Notes under the pieces: model-generated
What the model saw: only the letters and a program-made list of their open reading frames with translations
Told to the model about the DNA's origin: nothing
The model's database searches: none
NCBI GenBank assembly: GCA_902773265.1
Contig: CACYDZ010000020.1
Location: 1-7,173 of the forward strand
Reading direction: 5' to 3'
Source of the DNA: an uncultured Ruminococcus sp.
GTDB taxonomy: Bacteria; Bacillota; Clostridia; Oscillospirales; Acutalibacteraceae
Length of the DNA: 7,173 bases
Translations under genes and position numbers: made by a program
Shown here: piece after piece, positions 1 through 6,816 of the stretch
Position numbering within the stretch: the stretch's first letter is position 1
How the letters are laid out: every line of letters begins with the position of its first letter

Positions 1-12
1 AAAAGTTTTTGT

Positions 13-129
13 CAACTTTTTTCAAAAAGTTGTGGGGTTAAGGGGCAAAGCCCCTTAGCGGGATTTTAAAGGGCGGCAGCCCTTTAAACGGCTGAAAATT
101 CAAAACAAAATCTGCGTATGCAGATTTTG
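13..129. repeat. Array of four perfect hairpins in the intergenic region
   Basis: Four perfect inverted repeats follow one another. Stem CAACTTTTT (13-21) pairs with 24-32. TAAGGGGC (39-46) pairs with 50-57 around an AAA loop. TTTAAAGGGC (65-74) pairs with 79-88 around GGCA. CAAAATCTGC (106-115) pairs with 120-129 around GTAT. They lie upstream of the ilvB promoter and outside any recognisable gene. They could be the 3' end and terminator region of a gene left of the window, or a dispersed palindromic intergenic element. The two GC-rich hairpins lack a following T-run, so they are not textbook terminators. The structures are read directly; the role is not known from this window. Confidence 0.75.
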
Positions 130-139
130 ACACATTTGC

Positions 140-168
140 TTGACAAATACAGGCGAAAAGGATAAAAT
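140..168 (+). promoter_or_regulatory. Sigma-A promoter of ilvB
   Basis: A perfect -35 box TTGACA (140-145) is separated by 17 bases from TAAAAT (163-168), one mismatch from the -10 consensus. Transcription would begin near 174-176, giving a leader of about 57 bases before ilvB. That is too short for a T-box riboswitch, the usual control of ilv genes in many Firmicutes. The -35 box is the left arm of an 8-base inverted repeat, TTGACAAA (140-147) and TTTGTCAA (189-196), that straddles the start site and could serve as an operator; that is speculative. Confidence 0.8.
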
Positions 169-177
169 CTAATCTGT

Positions 178-228
178 ATGATTTTTATTTTGTCAAATAA
201 AAATGTTATATTGGAAAGGAATTGTTAA
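178..228 (+). promoter_or_regulatory. ilvB leader: short I/L/V-rich ORF overlapping an A/T hairpin
   Basis: An ATG at 178, about two bases after the predicted transcription start, opens a 16-codon frame (MIFILSNKNVILERNC) ending in TAA at 226-228, three bases before the ilvB ATG. Six of its 15 residues after Met are Ile, Leu or Val. It covers a perfect 10-bp all-A/T hairpin (stem 181-190 with 195-204, loop TGTC) and the ilvB Shine-Dalgarno GGAAAGGA (213-220). It has no Shine-Dalgarno of its own, so translation would have to be leaderless or nearly so. AT-rich DNA encodes Ile and Leu often by chance, so its being a real leader peptide is an inference with modest support. Confidence 0.3.
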
Positions 229-231
229 AAT

Positions 232-1899
232 ATGGAATTAAAGGGTTCAGAGATTATTGCAGAATGTCTGCTTGAACAGGGAGTAGATACTGTTTTCGGT
301 TATCCCGGCGGAGCGGTGCTGGAAATTTATGATGCACTTTACAAGTACAGCGATAAAATCAGGCATATTATGACAGCACATGAACAAGGTGCCTCTCATG
401 CCGCAGACGGTTATGCGAGAGTAACGGGCAAGACAGGTGTTGTGATTGCCACATCAGGACCGGGAGCAACCAATCTGGTCACGGGTATTGCCACAGCTTT
501 TATGGACAGTATTCCGCTTGTTGCGATTACGGGAAATGTCGGCAGAGCATTACTGGGAAAGTCCAGTTTTCAGGAAGTGGATATTGCCAATATTGTCAAG
601 CCTGTAACTAAAGCAAGTTTTCAAATATCCTCTATGGAAGAACTTGCTCCTACAATCCGAAAAGCATTCAAAATTGCCGAATCAGGCAGAAAAGGTCCTG
701 TACTGATTGATGTACCCAAAGATATCACTGTTTTAAAGACAGAATATGTCAGAGAAACTATCGTCAGAGAAGAAGAGAAAGAATTTTCAGTCATTGACGA
801 AAATCAGATAGATGAGATTGTTGCCTTACTGGAAAAAAGTGAAAGACCTGCAATTTATGCAGGGGGAGGAGTAATTTTAAGCAATTCATCAGAAGAACTG
901 ACAAAATTTGCAGAATTATTGGATGCACCTGTATGTTGTTCATTGATGGGAATGGGTTGTGTTCCCGGTGACCATTCTTTGTTTGCGGGCAATATGGGAA
1001 TGCACGGTGTTATTGAAACGGGAATGGCGATAAAAAAAGCTGACCTGATTTTTGTAGCAGGAGCAAGATTTTCAGACAGGGTAGCAGGCGATACCAAAAA
1101 ATTCGGAGCAAAAGCAACTATCATTCAGATTGATATAGACCGAAAAGAAATCAATAAAAATGTTATGGTAGACAAAAGTATTTTAGGAAATGTCAAGCCT
1201 GTATTGGTCGCCATCAATAAAAAGCTGTCCCAACAGCACCACACAAAGTGGAAAGCAGAATTAGAGGCTTATAAAACAGTTACCGAAGTGAAAGAGGAAG
1301 GATATATCACACCACAGGAAATTCTGAGAGCATTGGAGAGTCTGAGAAGTGATGATGACATAGTGGTAACAGATGTCGGACAGCATCAGATGTGGGTAGC
1401 ACAGGAATGTAAGTTCAGAAAACCCAGAACATTTCTGACTTCAGGTGGATTGGGAACAATGGGTTACGGTATGGGTGCCGCTATCGGGGCATATATGGGT
1501 AATCCGGATAAAAAAGTATTCCTTGTCACAGGTGACGGCAGTTTCCATATGAATATGAACGAGATGGTTACACTGAAAAGCTACAACATTCCCGTAATAG
1601 TGATGGTATTTAATAACCGTGTACTTGGCATGGTAAGACAATGGCAGAAATTGTTTTACGGCAGACGCTTTTCGTCTACAGACCCTCACCGTGCAACAGA
1701 TTTTGTGGCAGCGGCAAAAGCCTATGGTATTGAGGGATTTGCGGTATCGAAATCAGAAGATATTTTGCCGACACTGGAAAAAGCCGTACAGCTTCATGAA
1801 CCTGTGGTGATAGATTTTCAGATTTCTCCTGATGCCAATGTACTTCCGATGATTCCTCCGGGAAAAGATGTTGATGATATTATTTTAAGCCTGAAATAA
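232..1899 (+). CDS. ilvB: Acetolactate synthase (acetohydroxyacid synthase) large catalytic subunit
   Basis: This ThDP-dependent cytoplasmic enzyme condenses two pyruvates to 2-acetolactate, or pyruvate with 2-ketobutyrate to 2-aceto-2-hydroxybutyrate, the first common step of valine, leucine and isoleucine synthesis. Its 555 residues match the family. The N-terminal pyrimidine-binding domain has the VFGYPGGAVLEIYDAL motif (about 21-36) and the catalytic glutamate E51 in AHEQGASHAADGYAR. The central domain carries RFSDR (279-283), the counterpart of the RFDDR motif typical of FAD-containing AHAS. The C-terminal ThDP/Mg domain has GDG at 434-436 and NN at 461-462, followed by LGMVRQWQ. The ATG at 232 follows GGAAAGGA with an 11-base gap. 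No ilvN regulatory subunit follows; an unrelated membrane protein lies 44 bases downstream with no terminator between, so the two are probably co-transcribed. A catabolic AlsS is less likely given the AHAS-type motifs. Confidence 0.96.
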   Translation: MELKGSEIIAECLLEQGVDTVFGYPGGAVLEIYDALYKYSDKIRHIMTAHEQGASHAADGYARVTGKTGVVIATSGPGATNLVTGIATAFMDSIPLVAITGNVGRALLGKSSFQEVDIANIVKPVTKASFQISSMEELAPTIRKAFKIAESGRKGPVLIDVPKDITVLKTEYVRETIVREEEKEFSVIDENQIDEIVALLEKSERPAIYAGGGVILSNSSEELTKFAELLDAPVCCSLMGMGCVPGDHSLFAGNMGMHGVIETGMAIKKADLIFVAGARFSDRVAGDTKKFGAKATIIQIDIDRKEINKNVMVDKSILGNVKPVLVAINKKLSQQHHTKWKAELEAYKTVTEVKEEGYITPQEILRALESLRSDDDIVVTDVGQHQMWVAQECKFRKPRTFLTSGGLGTMGYGMGAAIGAYMGNPDKKVFLVTGDGSFHMNMNEMVTLKSYNIPVIVMVFNNRVLGMVRQWQKLFYGRRFSSTDPHRATDFVAAAKAYGIEGFAVSKSEDILPTLEKAVQLHEPVVIDFQISPDANVLPMIPPGKDVDDIILSLK

Positions 1900-1929
1900 C
1901 CACACACTTTCCGGCACGAACCACTAATT

Positions 1930-1935
1930 AAGGAG
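1930..1935 (+). promoter_or_regulatory. Shine-Dalgarno fixing a TTG start
   Basis: AAGGAG lies 8 bases before the TTG at 1944. The ATG at 1937 is too close to this site and reaches a stop after four codons, so TTG is the credible initiation codon for the membrane protein. Confidence 0.8.
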
Positions 1936-1943
1936 AATGTTTT

Positions 1944-3482
1944 TTGCATAAATATAAAGAGAAAGTCATTTACAGCAGTTATTTTGTATTGGTGTTCGGG
2001 TTTTTGTTGGTTGTATTTCTGAAGATACACCCGTTGGTGATATTCAATACTGACGACTGGCTATATGCTTCATATGACAGAATAGGTACACCATTATGGG
2101 GAGAGTGGAATCCGTGTCGGGTATTGCCTGAGAATATGATGAGCGGAGTTACATATGTTTGTGCGTTTGTTCTTATGCCACTGTTCGATATAGGGTTTAT
2201 AGATGCTACCAGTATTGGATATGGAATATGGTACAGCATATGTATTATGGTTTATTTTGTACTGTTTGTTATGTTCCTGAAAAAGAAAAAGCAGTTGCCG
2301 TTATTTCTGGTCATCAGTATTTCGCTGATATTTTTCATCATGCACTTTATGGTATATCTGCGATATCTTGCCGATGGCGGAAAAAATCAGCATATGTTTA
2401 TGGCATTGTATACAACCTGTATTTTTTATTATGCAATACCGAATTTATGGAATGCAGGTCTTGTATTTTATCTGTTGACTTTTGATGTTACTAAGATATT
2501 CAAAGAGCGTAGATATGTCCGTATAGGAATACTTTTGGTAATGGTTTATCTGGCAATTTTTTCAGACTTATTCCAGACAATTATTTTGATTTCGCTGATA
2601 AGTTACCGCATATTGATTTGTCTGATAGAGCAAATCAAAAAACATAAAAAGCAGGTCGGAAAAATCATTTGCGAAACAGTTCAGAATACGGTATTAGAGT
2701 GTTTAAGCATAGTTTTATGGTTGATTTCGCTGATATTTGAAATTAACGGTGGTCGTTCCGATATGATAGGCAATGATACGACAATATCCTCCATTCCGAT
2801 GGCAATAAAAGCATTTTTTGATTTTTACAAGGTATCTCTGAGTAAGATGTTTATTGTATCATTTGTGGGAGTATTTGTTGTAGCGACAATTATTTTTCTG
2901 GTCAAGAGGAAGAAGCAGAATATTAAAGATAAAGCCTGTTTGAAATATATATTGTGTTTTACTTATTGTCTTGTCATTTGCAGCGTATTTGAAATATTGA
3001 TAGGTGCCAAAATTTATGTAGGATATCTGTGTCGTGCAGATGTTATGTTTGGCTGTACGCTATATATGATACTGATTTTCATTGTATTGTTGATATATGT
3101 TTTGCAGAACATCAGAATATTTTTGATTTTTATACCGTTATATATTTATGTGATTATCAGTTTTAGTATATTTTTCTCTCATAATTTTACCATTAATTCT
3201 TCTGCATGGGTACCTTATCAGACTTGTAAAGAAATAGGAGAAAGTATTGTGGAACAGATTACACAGGCAGATAGTCAGGCACTAAAGGAAGTTACTGTTC
3301 GTGTACCGAAATTTGATAATATCAATAATTATCCGATAAGCACAGTTCCTTATGAATATACAACTTTTTCTTTCGGGTATATTGTATCAGACGCTTTATA
3401 TAAATACGATATTATTCATAGACCCATTGTTGTCACGATACAGCCTGATGAAAATTTGAACCACAAATTCCATATGGATTAA
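1944..3482 (+). CDS. Polytopic membrane protein of unknown function, possibly a GT-C-type glycosyltransferase
   Basis: This 512-residue protein is strongly hydrophobic, with roughly ten or eleven membrane segments (about 8-28, 70-82, 93-113, 117-139, 152-168, 193-227 as one or two, 250-266, 302-320, 334-354, 370-387 and 391-412). Basic clusters such as KKKK (113-116), KKHKK (232-236) and KRKK (321-324) would lie on the cytoplasmic side. A soluble tail of about 100 residues follows the last segment. After the first segment is NTDDWLYASYDR (D37-D38), then W52-W55 and R59 in WGEWNPCRVLPE. An acidic pair in the first outer loop followed by a W/R-P patch resembles GtrII-like and DUF6056-like GT-C proteins that use polyprenyl-linked sugars, but this is inferred from pattern only. 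It probably shares the ilvB transcript. It is visibly more AT-rich than ilvB, as expected for a membrane protein. An O-antigen- or teichoic-acid-related transferase or a transporter-like protein remain possible. Confidence 0.8.
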   Translation: MHKYKEKVIYSSYFVLVFGFLLVVFLKIHPLVIFNTDDWLYASYDRIGTPLWGEWNPCRVLPENMMSGVTYVCAFVLMPLFDIGFIDATSIGYGIWYSICIMVYFVLFVMFLKKKKQLPLFLVISISLIFFIMHFMVYLRYLADGGKNQHMFMALYTTCIFYYAIPNLWNAGLVFYLLTFDVTKIFKERRYVRIGILLVMVYLAIFSDLFQTIILISLISYRILICLIEQIKKHKKQVGKIICETVQNTVLECLSIVLWLISLIFEINGGRSDMIGNDTTISSIPMAIKAFFDFYKVSLSKMFIVSFVGVFVVATIIFLVKRKKQNIKDKACLKYILCFTYCLVICSVFEILIGAKIYVGYLCRADVMFGCTLYMILIFIVLLIYVLQNIRIFLIFIPLYIYVIISFSIFFSHNFTINSSAWVPYQTCKEIGESIVEQITQADSQALKEVTVRVPKFDNINNYPISTVPYEYTTFSFGYIVSDALYKYDIIHRPIVVTIQPDENLNHKFHMD

Positions 3483-3490
3483 CAGACTAA

Positions 3491-3526
3491 AAAAATGGTC
3501 GGAGAAATTTTTCTCTGACCATTTTT
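3491..3526. terminator. Bidirectional rho-independent terminator between convergent genes
   Basis: An A-run leads into the stem TGGTCGGAGAA (3496-3506), which pairs with TTCTCTGACCA (3511-3521) around a four-base loop with one G-U pair, followed by a run of eight T. The A-run on one side and the T-run on the other make it work in both directions. It sits 8 bases after the stop of the + strand membrane protein and 28 bases after the stop of the minus-strand dockerin gene, so it can end both transcripts. Confidence 0.93.
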
Positions 3527-3554
3527 TTTGCACAATCATATTTTGGCATTTGCC

Positions 3555-5399
3555 TTACCATGATTTTGCGATATATACAGTTTTGCCGAAAGAATTGGTA
3601 GTAGTGTCATCGGTAATAAAATAGCCGTTGGCAGTGCTGTCAAACAGAATATCCTGTGTTTGTGGAGAACCGTCTTTTGTAGTAAAAATGATATGTGTAC
3701 AGGAAGAGGGGATATCTGCTTTATAGATTTTCTGACCGTAAGAATTAGAGGAATCATATTGCATAGCCACGCCGGGCCATTCTGCGGCGGAAAGTTGAGT
3801 AGTATCGTTCCATGCGTAGATAAAGATATTTCCCCAGTTTTTATTGTCGGTAAATTTTACCGTATGGCTTACAGGAGGCTGTGTAGGAGGTTGTGTGGGA
3901 GATTCCTGAATCTGAGGAAGAATAACGGGAGCAGGTGACGGAGAAATGTCAACAGTTTTTCCTATCGGGTATTTGGTTTCTTCATTGACAAGCCATCTTT
4001 GAATGAGGACAGCATCTTTTACAGAAATTTCATCATCACGGTTGACATCGCCAAGCCATTTCTGATAGCGGTTTGCCGAAGAAATGCCGACATTTTCCCG
4101 AAGAATACCGATAACATCTTTTATCGTGACAGTACAATCTTCATTGAAGTCGCCTGAGAGTATTGCAGACGGTTTACCCGTGAGAGTTTTCCCTTTGACG
4201 GTGACGGCATAATCATAGGAAAGATTTCTGTCAAAGACATCTGTAAACTGTGTATGTATCAGATAATTGCCGTCAGACAGTGTATCCAGCGAAAGCTCAT
4301 GAATTTCAGGACGGGTACAGCTGTACGAAGTGACAGCCATTGTGTCCGTATTGATGATATCTGTATCGAATGAAAGTATAGGGGCATTATTTTTTGAAAA
4401 ATCCCATACCAGTTTTGTGTTGTCAGTACGCATGGTATTCAGTGAAAGACTGCCGAAATCAGGCATATCAGGTTGTGAAACAGTTCCCGTCAGGAATTTG
4501 GGATTCTGGCTGTCGTAGAGAGCCTGATTTTCCACTTTTTCACCTGCACTGCCATAGAAATATTCATCAGTAATTTCCATATTGTGGGTTCCGTTTTTAT
4601 CGGGGAACATATAGCTGTAGTACATTGACATTTTATCCAGAGAAAACCATTTTTGTTTGATTTTGTCATAGGTATAGATATTTTTAAGATACATATCCCG
4701 TTTCAATCCCCAGTACGGTCGGCTGAAACTTTCCATAAACTGCGACATTCCGCCCTGAATACAGGTTTCTGATAAAGTGGTGTTGAAATAGCTTGTCAGA
4801 ATCCATTCGCCGTTCTGTATATCCCGTATCCATTGTCCGATAAAGGTTTTGCCTGTTGCTTTATCTTTCCAGCAGTGTACCAGAAGCGTATACCATGTAT
4901 CAGGTTTCCATTCATAGTCCATGAAGTAGTTATGTCCGTTACCCTCACCGCCGAAAAGATGTTCAGCACCTTCGGGATATATTCTTGTCGGTGTGGTGAT
5001 GACATTGCTTTCGTCAGTACCGTTGAGAATATCCCAGAAAGAGAAAAGCGTATTGATTTTATTGGGAGAAATCTGGAATCCGCCGTAAAAGGTGGCATTG
5101 CTGACATTGGGATATTGGGATTTCAATTCCGAGACATCGAGATTTGCCTGGCAGAGTTGCCAGTAGGTAGACATAGCCTGATTATCGGTTTTGAAATCAA
5201 TCATAAAGCTCAGGAAGTTACCGCTTGTCTGAGAGAGGTCGGGATAGCTGTAGATACAATGAGCCGCAACAGTAGGGTCATTGACAGCGGAAGAAGTATT
5301 CTGTACAGCCGAAGCGGGCGAAAATGAGGATATAGCTATTGTTGAGAGCAGTGTACAGCTGACAAAGAAAGAGGTCAGTTTTTTAAGTGATTTTTTCAT
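3555..5399 (-). CDS. Secreted DUF3472 protein with type I dockerin and C-terminal CBM26-like starch-binding module
   Basis: A 614-residue extracellular protein. A Sec signal peptide (KK, hydrophobic core, SPASA, likely cut after A31) is followed by a DUF3472-like domain (about 45-290) with FYGGFQ (104-109), GGEGNGHNY (150-158) and YEWKPDTWY (162-170). Residues 417-471 form a type I dockerin with two calcium loops: D417, N419, D421, T425, D428 and D451, N453, D455, S459, D462. A Pro/Thr/Gln-rich linker (487-510) leads to a CBM26-like module (512-612) with NWGNIFIYAW, WPG at 541-543, YGQKIYK and IIFTTKDG; W530 and W541 are candidate ligand-stacking residues. A dockerin plugs into a scaffoldin cohesin, and CBM26 binds alpha-glucans, so the likely setting is an amylosome-like complex on starch. 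DUF3472 has no assigned reaction that I know. The start is the ATG before the signal peptide; GGAG lies 12 bases upstream (5412-5415). It is the last gene of the probable minus-strand operon. Confidence 0.93.
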   Translation of the reverse strand: MKKSLKKLTSFFVSCTLLSTIAISSFSPASAVQNTSSAVNDPTVAAHCIYSYPDLSQTSGNFLSFMIDFKTDNQAMSTYWQLCQANLDVSELKSQYPNVSNATFYGGFQISPNKINTLFSFWDILNGTDESNVITTPTRIYPEGAEHLFGGEGNGHNYFMDYEWKPDTWYTLLVHCWKDKATGKTFIGQWIRDIQNGEWILTSYFNTTLSETCIQGGMSQFMESFSRPYWGLKRDMYLKNIYTYDKIKQKWFSLDKMSMYYSYMFPDKNGTHNMEITDEYFYGSAGEKVENQALYDSQNPKFLTGTVSQPDMPDFGSLSLNTMRTDNTKLVWDFSKNNAPILSFDTDIINTDTMAVTSYSCTRPEIHELSLDTLSDGNYLIHTQFTDVFDRNLSYDYAVTVKGKTLTGKPSAILSGDFNEDCTVTIKDVIGILRENVGISSANRYQKWLGDVNRDDEISVKDAVLIQRWLVNEETKYPIGKTVDISPSPAPVILPQIQESPTQPPTQPPVSHTVKFTDNKNWGNIFIYAWNDTTQLSAAEWPGVAMQYDSSNSYGQKIYKADIPSSCTHIIFTTKDGSPQTQDILFDSTANGYFITDDTTTNSFGKTVYIAKSW

Positions 5400-5444
5400 A
5401 TGGCAATCTTACTCCATTCTCTAATTTTTCTTATGCTGATAATC

Positions 5445-6047
5445 TCAATCCACCATAGAGGTATGTTTTTCACGGAGATAAGTAGATTCGAGGTCGGAGA
5501 GATGTAATTTGACGGCAAGAGGGTATTTTTCATAAGCCTGACTCATCGTATAGCCGTTAGTTTCTTCAAAACCGCCCATATGCCAGCGGATAGCCATAGC
5601 CTCATCAATTTTCAGACGCATAAATCTTTCGATAAGAAAGACAGACTTTTCCCCGTGACCGTAAGGGAAAGCATCTTCAATAGCGTAGTAAGGGACTTTT
5701 TCCCATTTACCCGTTTCCTCATTTTTGACATTACGGGTAGAAACCTTATAGAAGTTAGCCTTGCAGATGTCATGAAGTAAAGCGGTGATAGCAAAACTTT
5801 CGATATTGTCGGTTTCCTCATCGTAATGTTTTTCCATCATGACATTGAAAACGCTGATACTGTGCATAACCAGACCATGTTCGCAGGCACAATGATATTT
5901 CGTGCTTGCGGGAGCAGTAAAGAAATCCGTTTTACTTATCCAGTCAAGCAGGCGGTCTTTTCCCGGACGGGTGACATACTGATTAAAAATTTCCAGAAAT
6001 TCTGTTTTGTAATCATGATTGTCAGCGTTGTTTTCGAGATTGTTCAA
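5445..6047 (-). CDS. Small HD-domain protein, predicted metal-dependent phosphohydrolase
   Basis: A 200-residue soluble protein with the HD superfamily metal-ligand pattern. It has EHGLVMH (56-62, H62 the likely first ligand), ALLHDICK (89-96, H92-D93), YGHGEKS (129-135, H131), RWHMG (154-158, H156) and HLSD (182-185, D185). HD proteins hydrolyse phosphoester bonds in nucleotides, nucleic acids or signalling molecules, or bind metal in other roles. The N-terminal GLVMH pattern recalls the HD part of YhaM-type 3'-5' exonucleases, but the OB-fold of YhaM is absent. The substrate is unknown. Translation begins at TTG (6045-6047), placed by AAAGGAG 9 bases upstream; no ATG or GTG lies nearby in frame. 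The gene is 35 bases after the UPF0340 gene and 45 bases before the dockerin gene, with no visible terminator, so it is probably the middle cistron. The full set of histidines suggests it is active. Confidence 0.88.
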   Translation of the reverse strand: MNNLENNADNHDYKTEFLEIFNQYVTRPGKDRLLDWISKTDFFTAPASTKYHCACEHGLVMHSISVFNVMMEKHYDEETDNIESFAITALLHDICKANFYKVSTRNVKNEETGKWEKVPYYAIEDAFPYGHGEKSVFLIERFMRLKIDEAMAIRWHMGGFEETNGYTMSQAYEKYPLAVKLHLSDLESTYLREKHTSMVD

Positions 6048-6056
6048 AAGAGACAG

Positions 6057-6063
6057 CTCCTTT
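6057..6063 (-). promoter_or_regulatory. Shine-Dalgarno fixing a TTG start
   Basis: Read on the minus strand, AAAGGAG stands 9 bases before the TTG of the HD-domain gene. This near-ideal site decides the non-ATG start at 6047. Confidence 0.8.
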
Positions 6064-6082
6064 CTTTGAGAAAATCAGAGAG

Positions 6083-6634
6083 TTACATTAAGGTATCATC
6101 ATAGACAGCTCTTACACCGCCGATAAATTTGGGACGGGTTCTGGCAGCGATAATTCTTGCCTGACCAATAGTGCGTTGTCTGAGGGGAACAGGTACAGCG
6201 GTTTCTTTAAGGTGCATACCGATAAGTACACCACCGATATCAATTCCGGCATCAGCTTTGATTTTTTCAACCACAACAGGATTTTGAAGTGCTTTGTAGG
6301 TAGCGGTAGCGAAAGACCCTCCCGCTTTAGGCTGAGGGATAACATTGACAATTTCGAAGCCTTTTTTTTCAGCGATTTCCCTTTCAATGACGATAGCACG
6401 GTTAAGATGTTCACAACATTGAGAAGCTATGTAGATATGGTGTTGGGAGAGGATTTTATAAATTACCTCAAAGACAGCCTCAGCCAGTTCAGGAGTAGAA
6501 TTTGTACCGGGATTATTGCCTGTAATTTCGCTTGTAGAACATCCGATGACACAGATATCGCCGTCTTTAAGTTTAGCGACAGAGAGCAGTTCATTAACAA
6601 CGGTTTCAGTTTCTGTAAGGATTAAATTTATCAT
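6083..6634 (-). CDS. UPF0340 (DUF436) family protein, YwlG-like
   Basis: A cytoplasmic protein of 183 residues from the chosen start, close to full length for the family. It matches my recollection of Bacillus subtilis YwlG over its whole length. Conserved blocks are GCSTSEI (31-37), QCCEHLNRA (72-80), PKAGG (102-106), DAGIDIG (128-134), GMHLK (139-143) and ARTRPKFIGGVRAVY (164-178). The Cys, His and acidic residues in these blocks suggest a nucleotide or metal site, but no reaction is established that I know. Two starts compete: the ATG at 6643 has no usable Shine-Dalgarno, while the ATG at 6634 has GGA nine bases upstream. I chose 6634, though this GGA is weak and the longer form (186 residues) cannot be excluded. 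It is the first gene after the minus-strand promoter and is followed closely by the HD-domain gene. Confidence 0.93.
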   Translation of the reverse strand: MINLILTETETVVNELLSVAKLKDGDICVIGCSTSEITGNNPGTNSTPELAEAVFEVIYKILSQHHIYIASQCCEHLNRAIVIEREIAEKKGFEIVNVIPQPKAGGSFATATYKALQNPVVVEKIKADAGIDIGGVLIGMHLKETAVPVPLRQRTIGQARIIAARTRPKFIGGVRAVYDDTLM

Positions 6635-6671
6635 GATTATCATTCCGTTTCAAAAAATATTTTCAGTTTCT

Positions 6672-6699
6672 ATTATAATATTTTTTTTAAAAAAAGCAA
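6672..6699 (-). promoter_or_regulatory. Sigma-A promoter of the UPF0340-HD-dockerin group
   Basis: On the minus strand a perfect -10 TATAAT (6677 to 6672) follows a weak -35 TTGCTT (6699 to 6694) with a 16-base spacer. The spacer contains a T-run joined to eight A (6695 to 6681), an unusual bent or flexible tract that may compensate for the poor -35. The start of transcription would be near 6665, giving a leader of about 30 bases. No other convincing promoter is visible further downstream in this group. Confidence 0.6.
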
Positions 6700-6787
6700 C
6701 AGTATACAACAGATATTCCTATAAAGAAATTATTTTGTTGATTAATTTAAAAATGGGAAAAGGAAAAGAAATATTTTTCTGATTTAC

Positions 6788-6816
6788 TTGACTAAAATGT
6801 TATCGTGTTTTACAAT
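6788..6816 (+). promoter_or_regulatory. Sigma-A promoter of the potA-like gene
   Basis: TTGACT (6788-6793) and TACAAT (6811-6816) are separated by 17 bases, each one mismatch from consensus. Transcription would start near 6823, leaving a leader of about 88 bases. The promoter diverges from the minus-strand promoter at 6672-6699, with about 90 bases between them. Confidence 0.75.

Noticed and set aside
181..204. A/T hairpin read as an intrinsic attenuator of ilvB
   Set aside because: The stem has no G-C pairs and no T-run follows, so it cannot be a normal terminator.
2159..2485. 108-residue open frame in the + strand inside the membrane gene
   Set aside because: It is an out-of-frame reading of the membrane protein, with no ribosome binding site or motif.
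4833..5327. 164-residue open frame on the + strand
   Set aside because: It lies wholly inside the dockerin gene on the opposite strand and has no Shine-Dalgarno or recognisable motif, so it is a shadow frame.
5400..5446. Weak promoter candidate before the dockerin gene (TTGAGA then ATTAGA, minus strand)
   Set aside because: The -10 match is poor and the -35 overlaps the end of the HD gene, so co-transcription is the simpler reading, though an internal start is not excluded.
6176..6625. 149-residue open frame on the + strand
   Set aside because: It is antisense to the well-conserved UPF0340 gene and shows no domain of its own.
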